Below, piece by piece: positions 1 to 30,675 of a stretch of DNA of 64,000 nt (the first letter of the stretch is position 1; each line of letters starts with the position of its first letter). The stretch comes from Scolanthus callimorphus. Lineage: Eukaryota; Cnidaria; Anthozoa; Actiniaria; Edwardsiidae. A program made the translations under genes and the position numbers. Under the pieces are notes generated by a model, which saw only the letters and a list, made by a program, of their open reading frames with translations, was not told the origin of the DNA and made no database searches. Where the stretch lies: NCBI GenBank assembly GCA_033964015.1, contig CM066917.1, positions 27,125,951-27,189,950 on the forward strand. Reading direction: 5' to 3'.

Positions 1-289
1 AGAAGATGCGTTCGGTTTTGCGAGATACGTCTTGAAATTCTTTCATCAATCTCTTTGTGCGAACGCGTTGTGTGTGGGTTGCAGACATCCGTGCGACATC
101 TAAACTCGCTTCTTTCTCGTCAGTCTTTCCTTGTTTACTACCATTTCCATCCTTCGTCGACTTGCCAGTTTCATTTACTTTTTCTGTAGTTGCTTTATTG
201 CTATAGCGGCCGTTTCCTTCGGCTTCAGATCCGCTTCCGTTTAAATTGCGTGTGTCTCTGCGAACCAGCTTTCTCAACACGGACGCCAT
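1..289 (-). CDS. UBE2Q-family ubiquitin-conjugating enzyme, N-terminal exon (partial)
   Basis: An open frame starts at the ATG at 289 and stays open to the left edge (96 codons plus one base). The first residues are MASVLRKLVRRDTRN. A low-complexity stretch rich in G, N, K and S follows. The frame then reaches RTKRLMKEFQDVSRKTERIF at the edge. In UBE2Q1, UBE2Q2 and UBE2QL1 the RLMKEL-x-DI-x-R motif sits just before the catalytic UBC fold, so this is probably the N-terminus of such an E2 enzyme, which passes ubiquitin from E1 to substrates. The catalytic cysteine would lie outside the window. The start is supported by a purine at -3 (AAGATGG) and by the family-typical variable N-terminus. Only about 20 residues are diagnostic, and I cannot tell UBE2Q from UBE2QL1. 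Confidence 0.6.
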   Translation of the reverse strand, partial: MASVLRKLVRRDTRNLNGSGSEAEGNGRYSNKATTEKVNETGKSTKDGNGSKQGKTDEKEASLDVARMSATHTQRVRTKRLMKEFQDVSRKTERIF

Positions 290-1388
290 CTTGCTTCGTC
301 CCTTGCGCCCTCGTCTCTGAGATGTAATTGGGTTTTTGCCGTCAAAGGGGGCCGTTAAATGGAACTTAAATTCCCATCACCGATTCTAAGTTCCTATGTA
401 GCCCCCAAATTGAAGTGTTAGACTGTATTACCTTGGTAAGCCGTGATCTCAAGGCTTTTGTTTTCAATTTCTCAGAGAAACGATAGAAGGCGACCGACGA
501 AGCGAAAATTCTCCCAGGAATGCTGGGAAATCAGGTTAAAGGCCAAAGAATCACGTGGGGAGAGGGGAGAGGAAGGGTAACAAGGGGGGAGGTGTGGGAT
601 ATTTTTTCTCTCTTTCGATGATACCATTACATGGACCTTTCGTTTCTAAAATAAGCATACATTTTGTTTAATATACATAAACAGAGAAGCGGATAAATAC
701 AAGTATCAAAACACACATGGGATTGAACAGTGAAAGTTTTCGATGTAGAACCGGCTGTTCTGTACTTTGCGCGCTAAACACCTGCAAAAAATGCATGCGC
801 GGTGCACACAGGTCGCGTTTTAATTCACGGATAAGGACTTGACCGAAATTCAAAGATTTCTACGATCAATTGATTTCTACGATCAATTGTTTTGACTTCC
901 TCGTTCCGTCATTCGCAAAAAAAAAAAAAAATTGTGAATCGTGCAGGACACGTGATTTTGAGCGTCATTTTATCAGTTTTTGTCTTTTTCTTTCATTCTT
1001 CATTCGTGATCCGTGCCGGTTACCGTGCCGGTTACCCCTCCTAAAAGAAGTTACGTGCTCAAAAAAGCGTCTTCGGAGTCCTAATATTCGACTGAAATCG
1101 TGACAGACTACGAGCCTGACACGTTTGGTATTATTAAATCAGGCTGTCAAATACCAAGTGTGTCTGCTTTCCGGTCTTTCATGACTCTTCAGTCCGCAAT
1201 CAGTACGCAGGCCTCATGTCAATGAATCTTTTCCAACACGTACCTGCTGATACAACGCCACAAAACTGACAGTGTTTTTACAGCGATTCAAAGTCGCTCT
1301 TTTCTTAATTTAAAGAGTAGCAGATCCCAAAATTTCCTGGGCCCGATACCTAAAAAAGTCGGTTAACGCTATAAACCTACGGATAATT
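290..1388. other. No gene recognised; probable 5' flank of the UBE2Q-like gene
   Basis: Upstream (on the minus strand) of the UBE2Q-like start. There is a poly-A run near 917-931 and a short direct repeat (GTGCCGGTTACC) near 1013-1035. No open frame here has family features or splice support. Confidence 0.4.
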
Positions 1389-1690
1389 AACCATTATCCT
1401 GCGAGATTGCGCAGAATATCGTCTGATACTTAGCCGACGAGGGACGAAGTCCCGAGTTGGCTAAAATCAGACGATATTCTGCAAAATCGAGCAGGATAAT
1501 GGTTTTATTATTCAGCACATCGATAGCACAAAAACCCCCGAAAAACATGACTTTTGTGTATTATTTACGAGCTCAAAACATCATATTTCCCTCAGAGACG
1601 GATATCGCAGGATAGCTGTCATGTACAGAAGACAGCTATTGGCGTTCCAATGACCATATTTGGGCAGTGCATCGATGTGCTGAATAATAA
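1389..1690. mobile_element. Compound double-palindrome MITE, copy 1
   Basis: Two adjacent inverted-repeat modules. The first (about 1389-1504) begins AACCATTATCCTGC, ends GCAGGATAATGGTT, and has a second palindromic pair inside (CAGAATATCGTCTGAT and its complement). The second (about 1502-1690) begins TTATTATTCAGCACATCGAT and ends in the complement. A copy in the opposite orientation, with both modules joined in the same way, lies at 29361-29661, so the pair moves or was copied as one unit. No coding capacity. Confidence 0.75.
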
Positions 1691-2193
1691 ATAAAGATAT
1701 CCAACCAATCAAGAGTGGATTACCAGTCAAATATCCAGTGTTAACTGATTTTCTAGCATTTATATTTTTTTACCCCTAAAAAATTACCGCATGTCATGCC
1801 ATGATTTTAACCCCATGATTATTCGACCCAAAGTTGGGTAGGGGTGTTCACACTTCTTTAACTTTCACACCGCAGGCAAACTCGCGGTTTTGCGGCCGCC
1901 TCTGTGAGTCTGCCATACCCAGGGTATATTTTTATTCCCATTTTTTTATATTGTTTGTGCCCACTGTAATTCATATGCTTTTAGGATCAGATTAGGGCCC
2001 CGTGCTCGCGCGCAGATTAGCGGCACTTTTCACAGTCATATAATGGAGACGAGTCTGCTCTAGTCCCGATCCCGCGACGAGTTCCCGCGCGTCGACCGAC
2101 TTCACAACGCAGATCACCTGATCACGTGACTTTTACAAGCGCGGCAAAATATCTAAAAAGCTCGCATTTCATCATGGGACAGCGCACAGAAAC

Positions 2194-2311
2194 ATGGCGG
2201 ATGTGATACATTTGTCGGTTGAAAGATTAGTAGAGAGTATCTTAGCCCCGTTGTGCAGTTATTTTCCGTCTTAACTGTTAAAGAACAAGTCATGAAGCAA
2301 CTGGATATGAG
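2194..2311 (+). other. Possible first exon with a promoter-like upstream region
   Basis: A GC-rich stretch with an E-box/CLEAR-like GATCACGTGAC (about 2121-2131) precedes ATGGCGGATGTG at 2194. A strong donor (GAG|GTAAGA) follows at 2312. The ATG frame reads MADVIHLSVERLVESILAPL and then hits a stop. A second frame over the right half reads SVLTVKEQVMKQLDM up to the donor. The two halves would join if one base were shifted near 2255-2262. It could be a first exon with an indel, an untranslated or lncRNA exon, or a pseudogene fragment. I found no matching downstream plus-strand exon and do not recognise the protein. Confidence 0.3.
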
Positions 2312-3474
2312 GTAAGACTGGACTTCTAAGGACGATACAGAGCCACAATCACAATTCTAAATTCATAAATCATGGCCCTAATATTCATTGGCCCATAGCC
2401 ATATTGTCTTATTGTAAGTTATCAGGATATAGCGCTCAGCTCTAAAAATCAAAGTTCTGTTAGATAGAAGAATCCACGAATAACAATAACGATAAGGCAG
2501 GGGGAACTAGAGACAAATTTCTTTGTTTTCTTTTGTTTATAACCTCACATACCCATACCCCCCATCCATTGACGAGATGATTAAGAATTTGAAGCCTAGG
2601 AAATGATTTTTTTACTAGAACTCCTCAGAAAGTTGTTCAGAAGCCCGAAACCCCTGAGAAATGTCTGAATTCCACAAGAGGTTTCAAAACCCCTCAGAAA
2701 ATAAATTGTCAATAGAAGCCAAACACCATGGAAATTCTCTTGAATAGGAGCCTGAATACATAAAAAAAGCAGGTGTTTTCCATTAACACCCTTTGGAAAT
2801 CAGATTTCAGGACTCCTCGGAACAACTCATCAGTAGGGGCCCTCACTTTCACTATTGAATTCAAGACGTCCAACTATACCGTACTGATATAGCTAGGGCA
2901 ATATGATAATCACAGCGAGCTCTGTTTGCAGGAGGCACATATCCAGACACAACAGTTTTTTAGGATTTTAATGTCTATGTGCAAAAGGGCACAATGAGGA
3001 TTCTAAACTGAGCCTTCTGCCTGGATTAAGATTTTGGTGAAACCAACTGCAGATTGACAGATGTGGTTAAACCTCACACAGATAGGACTTCTGCTGTCTC
3101 TATTCACTCTCATTCCTGCCTTTTACTAGTGAAGTAAGCAGAGAAGGAGATGTAAGCATAAAGGACGCAGAATGGAAGGTTTCCTGTTTCTTACATCTCT
3201 GCTTATCTTTGAATTGGGACAATAGACAAACTTGAGGAAAATTTTCAGACTCATGTGATATACACAACATATTCGGCTTCAAATTGAGGCTCCCACTGTA
3301 TTTATGTGCCATTGATGCTATTCAGTGGTAGAGAATTCAAAACCGGACTATTGGTGTAATCACTTTACATCGGTTTCACTACAGTCATATGACATACGCT
3401 CTGCATCCTGAAACCTACATAAGCTCAAATACAACATCATTTTTATTTGTATATAATGCATTAATTTACATATG
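2312..3474. other. No gene recognised
   Basis: AT-rich sequence without a frame that has family features. It contains several degenerate copies of a motif around 'acccctgagaaa' / 'cccctcagaaa' (about 2620-2830), possibly an old minisatellite. Confidence 0.35.
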
Positions 3475-3538
3475 TGACCCTCTTTGGGAAAACGTATAAT
3501 AACGATTTAGCGTTTAATGAAAAAGTCGTTTATGAAGC

Positions 3539-3697
3539 GTTTAAACGATCTCACAAATCGTTTAAACGACTTTGAAAATCGTTTATACGATTTGAAAATT
3601 CGTTTAAACGATGTGGGAAAACGTTTAAACGAATGATGAAAGCGTTTAAACGAGTAACAAAATCGTTTATACGAATTGAAAATTCGTTTATACGAGT
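3539..3697. repeat. Left subterminal array: eight 21-bp palindromic boxes
   Basis: Eight copies of CGTTTAAACG/CGTTTATACG at 21-bp spacing (one step is 20). Because 21 is a multiple of three, the array stays open as a pseudo-coding frame with a repeating FKRF/YKRF pattern, which should not be taken as a protein. Confidence 0.85.
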
Positions 3698-4687
3698 GGA
3701 GAAAGGATGTTCGCGCCACGTTGGAATTCGCTTTAGAGAGGTAGCGAGCATCCACGTTCCATAGCGAGTTATAATTCGGTTTGCGTTCGGGCACGAAGAG
3801 CGAATCCATACTTTTCACCGTTGTTTTAAAGCCTGGTAAGTACTACGCTGCATTCAACATACCACTACAATTTGCCAAGGAAGACTTAAAACTTACGAGG
3901 TCAAATTATGATTCAATGTCAAAGTGTATAGATAGCGTGAAATAATTGTTTTGTTTTGAATCATGATCCAAATGGCGCGACATTTTCACGTGGAAAGCGA
4001 AGCGAACTGAAGTAAAAGATGCGAGATTGAACGAGTTGCTTTCAAGCACAGAAAAGAAAAGCCATCGGTTTGTATGGGGTATATCAAAACAGTAAAAATT
4101 ACAGCAAAAGAATGAAGTTTTGGCACTTGACTGCACTGTACTTACCTAATGTTTCCTGTCACGCAACTACAAAGTTGGTCGGTCGCGTCGCGTGATACCA
4201 AAATAAATACTATACTTCTGCGTCTGATTTCCCCAACGCGAATATGTTGCTATCAATGCCATAAAGCCAGTTAATAACCTTCTCCGGCTATTTGTTTTCC
4301 GTTTTACTTCTTGTGAGAAACACAGAGCATTTTCGTCGTGTAGCGCATTCGCGAAAGGTCAAGTTAATTATGCATTCAAAACAATGCGCTGAAACTCGCA
4401 CATTTTATTCAATCATTCCGAATTCATTATTTCCTTCCATTGGTGTTTCCTTCTCTCGATTTTCTCGTTTAATTTTTCGTAGATGCATCTTTTGATGTTC
4501 AGATTAGTTACTGGATATTATAATCATATAATTAAGCGTGAACTTTATTTTATTTTCGCATAAGTGTTCGGTCGAGTTCGGACATTGAAATCTCCGGGAA
4601 ATACGCGTAATGAATACGCGCTGGGTACACAAGTTTTTGTTCCGTGGCTTTTAGGTCGGTTTCGTGAGGGTGTCCGTTTATGTAGAT

Positions 4688-4846
4688 CGTTTATACGTTT
4701 TGGAAAATCGTTTAAACGATTTGGAAAGTCGTTTATATGTTTTGGAAAGTCGTATATACGTTTTGGAAAGTCGTATATACGTTTTGGAAAGTCGTATATA
4801 CGTTTTGGAAAATCGTTTAAACGATTTGGAAAGTCGTTTACCGTTC
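4688..4846. repeat. Right subterminal array: eight 21-bp palindromic boxes
   Basis: Eight boxes at an exact 21-bp period. Three central ones have the variant CGTATATACG. The spacer is TTTGGAAA(A/G)T in nearly every unit. It mirrors the left array of the same element. Confidence 0.85.
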
Positions 4847-5367
4847 GTTTATTTTGGCCATTAAACGGAAAATCGTTATTATACGTTTTCCCAAAGAGGG
4901 TCACATATGATTGTTAATAAAATTGTCCTAAATGACATTTTGATTATTTATTTGTTATAATAATAGTGACTTGATGAATAATACACATTGTGCAAATGTA
5001 ATAAACTAACATTATCTAAGTTTATCATAATTTCTGATTAATCATATCTAGCAATGTAACTGTAACCAATGTATATTTAGCTGCACTATAATAATTATTA
5101 TGATCATTGTGGCTCTGTAAAGTTTGACATTTAGAAATTGCACCCTAGATATTATGAAGCAGCTTTATTTAATTTGCATTTCAAACTAGACAGAGCACCA
5201 ATCATTGCTATAAAACTTAACATATTATTCCTCTATTGTTCCATTCTCAAAAAGGAACTTGGTATACATGTCTTGAATAATTTATAAATGCTAGTGTTTT
5301 AAAACCACACCTGAGGTCTGCTGTCATTCTACAATAAAATAAATACAGTTAGATCTAACTGACTTAA

Positions 5368-5489
5368 AGGCCCATCACCAACCGGGAGCCTTTGCGGACT
5401 CTTAGCCAATCAGAGCACCCGGAAAACAATGGAACAATTTGAAAACAAAAGAAAACGGAGCGCGAAGGCTCCCGGTTGGTGATGGGCCT
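5368..5489. mobile_element. 122-bp MITE with TTAA target duplication
   Basis: Termini AGGCCCATCACCAACCGGGA and its complement (about 24 bp) are bounded by TTAA at 5364-5367 and 5490-5493. A TTAA duplication is typical of piggyBac- and Kolobok-type transposition. The interior carries a CCAATCAGAG box. No coding capacity. Confidence 0.8.
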
Positions 5490-5810
5490 TTAAATTAAGC
5501 ATTAGGGCAAAATAGAGCATGGTGTGTTGTTGAGAATGTTGTAAAACTACAGGCAAGTGTTTTTACAACAGTTTGAGTGTTGCTCCTTGCTTCACAAGTG
5601 CTCTACTTTGCAGATAAAGTCAAATAAAATTGTGCCCTAATGCTTTTATGATGTTGCTATTACTGTATTGGCGAAATAGAGCATAATGTTTAGCCAATCA
5701 GAGCATGGCAGCGAGTCAACAATAAATGAACAGGGAACTGTTGCTATTTTGTTGAATCCTTGGATGTTTTCTGGGCTTCATAACCCTTCCACATTCTATG
5801 GACAAGTTAA

Positions 5811-6052
5811 AGGGGCTCTCGCACGCCTGCTGGCCACTTCTCTGACAAGAAAATAGTTCAAATCGCAATCCAATTCCATCCTCTTGATAACAGGTCAAAA
5901 CAACCTAGAATGGCATTTGTCTAACACTTGAAAGGTTTGTCTATTAATCTGGAGGATCATTTTGATTACTATAGGCAAACGTACATGTGTTTTCACGGAT
6001 ACAATTTTACCTAAGTCCATGGTGGGCGAATATTAAGCGTGCGAGTGCCCCT
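5811..6052. mobile_element. 242-bp TTAA MITE, family B copy 1
   Basis: Left end AGGGGCTCTCGCACGC, right end GCGTGCGAGTGCCCCT, TTAA on both sides (5807-5810 and 6053-6056). A second copy in the same orientation lies at 37035-37281. Confidence 0.8.
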
Positions 6053-6554
6053 TTAAAGGGTCCAACTCACTCTACCCATAATGCACTGCTTCACCACCAT
6101 TTTCGATATCTTCACAATTCAGAGACTCAACAAAAAATCATAGTTTTGATCCATTTAGTGCATTTTACTGTATAAAAGTGAGAAAAACTCGTAATAATAG
6201 AATTCCTTTGCATTAAGTCAGAGTTCCTGATGTAATGAATCATGTAAACAAAGCAGTGCCTTATGGCCAGGGTGAGACGAATCCTTTAAGCCATAAGGAA
6301 TGGGCATTTGTAGTAGTTAGAATTTGTATCAGCATTGGCAACTACACCTGACAATATGAAATATAGCCTGAAACTTTTGTAGCTGAATTTTAGATGCAAC
6401 TCCCATAACAGGAACAAAAATTAGTTGTTTGCCTGTTGTAACCATATTGGCAGTTAACTGACTGACAATTAATGTCAATGGCAGTGCAAAACTTTACAGT
6501 ACAAAATATTTTTGAATCTGATGAGTATAGGAAAGTCATTATTTACATTTCTTG

Positions 6555-7140
6555 TCACCATAGCAGGGTCCAATATTGCAACCATATGGTCACTAATGGC
6601 AACTACCGTAGATTGAGGGTTTGGCAAGGAAAATTTGAACCTAGTCACCAAATTGTGACTTACTTTTCCAGTATGTACTGTACATTTAAAAAAATGTCCT
6701 TCTCAAAACTAGCTATCAACAGCATTAGTCCAAGAGAAAATGATGGCAACCAAACTTCACTAATGGGGAATAGATTCTTTTATTTAGGCACCAATGGTAC
6801 CTCTCGAAAAAAGTTAATGTCCGGCCCTGCACAGGACTTATATAAATGTGTAATCACTAGTCAGATCACTAGGCAGACTAAATTAATTTGTAAAGGAAAG
6901 AATCACTCAAGTACTGTGCTAAAAAATACTATCTTGTTGCTGCCTGAACTCCACATCTTATTTGGGGCTTTGAATATTAGAGCCTATTCAGGGTTGGAAA
7001 TTGCGCCTGTATGAGCTGCTTTTGCAACTAAAATTTAAGCAATTTTGTCACCCACACTCTGTAAAATGTAACTAAAAGTTGAACCTATCATCCAAAACGT
7101 GATTCATCCCCCCCCCTTAATTTCCAGCCCTGCTATTCTG
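6555..7140. repeat. Dispersed repeat (ATGGTCACTAATGGC family)
   Basis: Begins near CAGGGTCCAATATTGCAACC and ends near CCAGCCCTG. The left part matches, in reverse complement, the repeat at 36712-36907 (ATTGCAACCATATGGTCAC). A 180-codon frame runs across it on the plus strand but has no family features. It overlaps the expected 3' UTR of the NKD gene. Confidence 0.5.
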
Positions 7141-7212
7141 TATTGATAAAGTTAAAAGATTTTAAAATGTCAATAGATTCCTCTAGGATTAAATCTTTTT
7201 GTTAATAGACCT

Positions 7213-26786
<19,574 letters not shown>

Positions 26787-26918
26787 TTCACAGCGGCTCT
26801 GTTTTCCACGCCTCTCGGAACGTGATTCAAACTCCCGCGCATTTCGTAGTACGTCGATCATGGCGGCCCCACCTGAGGCGAACGGGCCAGTCAAGACCAA
26901 CTTGTTCGTACAAACTAA

Positions 26919-27124
26919 GCCGCCATTTTGACAGCATATCAACATACCAAGTCGGAGAAAGCATCTATTTCCATCGGCTGATTTAGAGAATATAGAGCAA
27001 TTTTCTTGATTTAATTTGGTAAATCAAATCTGATACTTTGTTTTTAGATGTTGATTTAGAGATTTCTATACGTAGATCGAATAAAAAACAACAACAAAGG
27101 AGTGGCTGACACAGGCCCTTAGCG
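26919..27124. repeat. Dispersed repeat at the nkd 5' end (family P, copy 1)
   Basis: Starts at GCCGCCATTTTGACAGC, contains TTTCCATCGGCTGATTTAG and ends near AAAGGAGTGGCTGACA. Related copies lie at 28556-28702 and 34511-34723. It begins about 130 bp upstream of the nkd start codon, so it probably overlaps the promoter or 5' UTR. Confidence 0.6.
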
Positions 27125-28555
27125 GCCTTAGCCGACTTTTTGGTCGTTGAGCGGAGAACGTCGTGCTGCTGCTGTTATCATTGCTGTGTTCTGATTGATC
27201 GAGCTACCAGCATAGCCTACTACGAGCTGAAAGTGTTGGGCCAAGCACCAAAAATGGCAAATTACCATTGTATTTTACACTGTAAAACGTGCTTTTGTCG
27301 AGAAAAAATGACCTACAGCCCGACAGGTTGGATTTGACTAAACAATGATTCGTCTCGCCCCCGTGATTTCTGAGTAATAGCCCCAAGTTTATAATAGCTA
27401 ATTGGCACAGAGCCCATTCGGGCTCGAGAAATAAATTTTTAAGAGATCTGCATACTAGTGATTGGCGTCTGTTTTCATGTTCAACGTGACATCACGTCTC
27501 CGTAGTTCTACATTACACGATAAAGGATTTCCGGTTTTGCATTCAACCGGAAACAGCCCTCGAGGTTATAACTTCTTCCGTTTTCCGTTTTCTCTTCTGA
27601 TTATTTCCGGTCTTTTTGTGTCCAGATAAGTCGGACCCAAATGGATATGTTCCATGTGGGAGAGGAGAACAAAAGAACCACTGCTAGCGCCTATTGAGTA
27701 GGCTATTAAATAACCCCCAAGGAACCTATACGCTAAATCGCATTCACACTGTAAATAGCTTTGTTGGCCGCTCTCAGACACAAGAAGGGGAAGGGGAGCT
27801 AAAATACCAAGCGGGTGATCGGTACGGGGTCTGTAAAACCGTCGCATCACGTTCGAGTGCGGGAAAAGCCGAGACGGTGGGTGTGGCCGCGATAAAGAAA
27901 CGCACAGACAAAGAGTCGGGCGGCGTAGACAGTCGAACGTGGGAAAATCGAACTTATGCATGCAGTCTAACTCTAATCGGCCGATTGAAGTTCGATTTTG
28001 TCGACAATCGAACGAAATCGAACTCACCCTAAAAATTCCATTCGAAAAGTCGATCTCTTTGGCAATCGAACTCTTCGTGAATCGGGAAGTTCTGAACTAC
28101 TCGACCGAACTAGTCAGTGGTACGATTGATTTGAATTCGACAGTCGAACTCACCAAAAAGGTCCCGTCGATTGTGTTGAATCGGACCAATTGTAAATCAA
28201 GCAAACGATTGAAATTGGCATTTCGTTCAGATTTGTCCGATTTACTACCATCATGGCAAAATGGAAATTATTAGTCCATTCTATAGGTCAGGAAAACGCG
28301 ATAAATTCGCTGCGAAGGGCCAGAGAGCGTCCCCAAAATGTACTAGAGGCTGTTCGTATTCCGCACGTGAGGCGATGTCACATTAGATAAAGCTGGGTGA
28401 CCAACTTTTCGTCACTATGTTAAGGGTGCCCCAACCGCCCTCCCATACGGAATGTTTATGGTTTGGCTCTTTATCTGTTTGCGTGTAACGGCGGTCTAAC
28501 TAGACAGCGACATCGAGCATCGTGTTAATTGACAGCTATTTGTGAACGTGCCACT
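27125..28555. other. No gene recognised; TCGA-rich stretch
   Basis: Around 27930-28210 there are many spaced TCGAAC / AATCGAAC motifs on both strands, resembling a degenerate repeat. No coding region can be supported. Confidence 0.4.
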
Positions 28556-28702
28556 TTTTTGTCACCTTAGTAACACACGGAGTCAGAGAACGCATCTATT
28601 TCCATCGGCTTAATATATAGGGAATGCAGTGCAATATTTTCGATTCAATTCGATAGCTCAAGTATAAAACCTTGTTTGTAGATGCTAATTTCGAGATTAA
28701 AA
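28556..28702. repeat. Dispersed repeat family P, copy 2
   Basis: Matches 26919-27124 over GTCAGAGAACGCATCTATTT, TTTCCATCGGCTTAAT and the TTTGTAGATGCTAATTT block. Confidence 0.5.
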
Positions 28703-28784
28703 GTAGGGGGTGGTAACGTTTTTGTGAACTTTGTAATAAAGTGACAATGTACATGACAACAAAGACTGTGGGTCAGTATCGTTA

Positions 28785-29098
28785 GGGCCCGTTTACACTT
28801 TTTTGTCGCGCGAGTCGCGGCGATTTTTCTCGCACGTACGCGTCAACTGAAAATCACTAACGTAAACTAGATGCAACTCGGCGCGACCGACCGCAATTTT
28901 TGACGCGTGATGTCGCGAAGATTTCAAACATGTCCGAAACTCTTTGCAACTTGATGCGATTTGAAGAAAAGAGAGCTCAGAAATTGCACCGATCGGATTT
29001 GCATCTCGTTTACACTAGAGATTTGTAACTCGAATTGCAACTCGCGCGAGAAAAATCGCCGCAACAAGTGCAACAAAAATCGCAAATGTAAACCGGCC
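28785..29098. mobile_element. MITE with GGGCCCGTTTACACTT ends
   Basis: Left end GGGCCCGTTTACACTTTTTT. Right end reads GCAAATGTAAACCGGCC. Subterminal blocks CGGCGATTTTTCTCGC and GCGAGAAAAATCGCCG are also inverted. Non-coding. Confidence 0.65.
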
Positions 29099-29360
29099 TT
29101 TAAGAAACTTACATGAGTAGGATCGAAGCAGGTTTTCACGGCTGTGTTTACAGTTCTTGGCTCCCATTTACCGTGGAGTGACTGGTGTCGTTTCTTTTGC
29201 AAGTGTCACGTCACAGCCCTACGGCATAAAAATAGCAATGATAATGTTAAAATAACAATGATTATGTTAAAATGATAAGGATAAATAGTAATGATGATGG
29301 TAATTAGCATAATTACTTTTAAAAATTTCGCGCGCTGATTGGTCGAAATCTTATTCTGCT

Positions 29361-29661
29361 TTATTATTCAGCACATCAATGCACTGCCCAAATATGGTCA
29401 TTGGAATGCCAATAGCTGTCTTCTGTACATGACAGCTATCCTGCGATATCCGTCTCTGAGGGAAATATGATGTTTTGAGCTCGTAAATAATACACAAAAG
29501 TCATGTTTTTCGGGGGTTTTGTGCTATCGATGTGCTGAATAATAAAACCATTATCCTGCTCGATTTTGCAGAATATCGTCTGATTTTAGCCAACTCGGGA
29601 CTTCGTCCCTCGTCGGCTAAGTATCAGACGATATTCTGCGCAATCTCGCAGGATAATGGTT
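29361..29661. mobile_element. Compound double-palindrome MITE, copy 2 (inverted)
   Basis: Reverse-complement counterpart of 1389-1690, with both palindromic modules in the same relation and few mismatches. Confidence 0.75.
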
Positions 29662-30390
29662 AAATATTTTCACTTCGGGTAACATTGAATGCACTGGGAG
29701 TGCGCGAGAGACAGCTTTGTTATAGTCGCGAAAATAACTTGAGAAATTGTGCTACAACAATTAGTCACTTCAGGCTCCGTGCATATCGGCGAATAGGAGG
29801 ATCCTCTGTTTACAGCCTGAACTCATTTGCATAAGCAGGGTCTAGATGCTGAATGTTTGAGAGAGCTCGAAAATAATCAGCACTGAATATCAATAGCAGA
29901 CAACAAATAATGCCTACTCAGAAAATTTGAAGGTTTTACATTCAGTTGTAACGGCGCAGTTAAATGTTTATTTTAGAGAGAACATGAGAGAAAATGTGAG
30001 CTAATGAGCCTTTTGCCACACAACAATCCACTCATTTTTAATCACCAGCGTAGAGCCTCTAAAACTCTACGAAAACGTTGATACGTTCTTGGAAGTAGTA
30101 GTTATTTGATATCGAGCATTTGTATTGCATTTTTCAAGACCAAAGAGGCTTTCCCAAAAGCCTTGAATTTCTTGGGTGGAAAGAGCCTCATTAGCCCACA
30201 TGTTTTCTGTAAATTGAACTTCCCGCAATGAGCTCATTATTCGAATTACGAACGTCAAACTTTCTAATTACGCTTCATTCGTCAGACGCTATTGAAATTT
30301 AGAACATTTCTTTTTGTAGCTCAGTTACGCTTGCTGATTTTTACTATTGCTTCAAATATGTAAACACTGACGTCACAAGATATCCGCCTT

Positions 30391-30675
30391 TAGTATAAAC
30401 CAACTAATGGTCTATTACAAATCCTGCATTCTGATTGGCTGAGCTACTAATGGTCTATTAGTGATAGACCGTGCCTGGCAAAACCACCACCTTTCTTTGC
30501 AAGAAAACGTGATTTTTTCAACATAAAATAATGGCATTGATTACCAAAACCGACCAACTAGTTGGTTTATACTAAAACAATTAGACCTCTCGTCCTCATG
30601 TGCTATGATATCAATAGACCATTCGGCCTCATGGTCTATTCATCATAGCACATTCGGCCTTGAGGTCTTATTGTT
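30391..30675. mobile_element. TAGTATAAACCAACTA repeat, copy 1
   Basis: Contains GCATTCTGATTGGCTGAGCT, GGCAAAACCACCACCTTTCT and CAATTAGACCTCTCGTCCTC. An inverted copy is at 58132-58427, and a diverged relative is at 60345-60610. It is internally palindromic around the TCTATTA motifs. Confidence 0.6.

Larger units (their letters stand above)
3475..4903. mobile_element. 1.43-kb DNA transposon with phased subterminal palindrome arrays
   Basis: Both ends carry a perfect 34-bp terminal inverted repeat beginning TGACCCTCTTTGGGAAAACG. Similarity continues to about 45 bp, and both ends are flanked by CATATG (3469-3474 and 4904-4909). CATATG may be the target duplication, but it is palindromic, so it could instead belong to the repeat. 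Inside each end are eight palindromic boxes with core CGTTTAAACG or CGTTTATACG. Box starts on the left are 3539, 3559, 3580, 3601, 3622, 3643, 3664 and 3685. On the right they are 4688, 4709, 4730, 4751, 4772, 4793, 4814 and 4835. Spacers are A-rich (GGAAAA). The middle (about 3710-4670) shows no recognisable transposase, so the element is probably non-autonomous. The superfamily is not recognised. Confidence 0.8.

Noticed and set aside
3507..3818. Open frame with FKRF/YKRF repeats, and mirror frames at 4545-4917
   Set aside because: It is produced by the 21-bp palindrome arrays, which keep frames open on both strands. No start context or family.
3539..4846. Possible CRISPR-like array of regular palindromic repeats
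   Set aside because: Spacers are repeated rather than unique, the unit is only 21 bp, the host is a eukaryote, and the arrays lie inside transposon ends.
6472..7014. 180-codon plus-strand frame
   Set aside because: It lies largely in a dispersed repeat shared with 36712-36907, has no recognisable domain, and overlaps the nkd 3' end.
28924..29202. 92-codon minus-strand frame
   Set aside because: Falls mostly in the MITE at 28785-29098. No domain.
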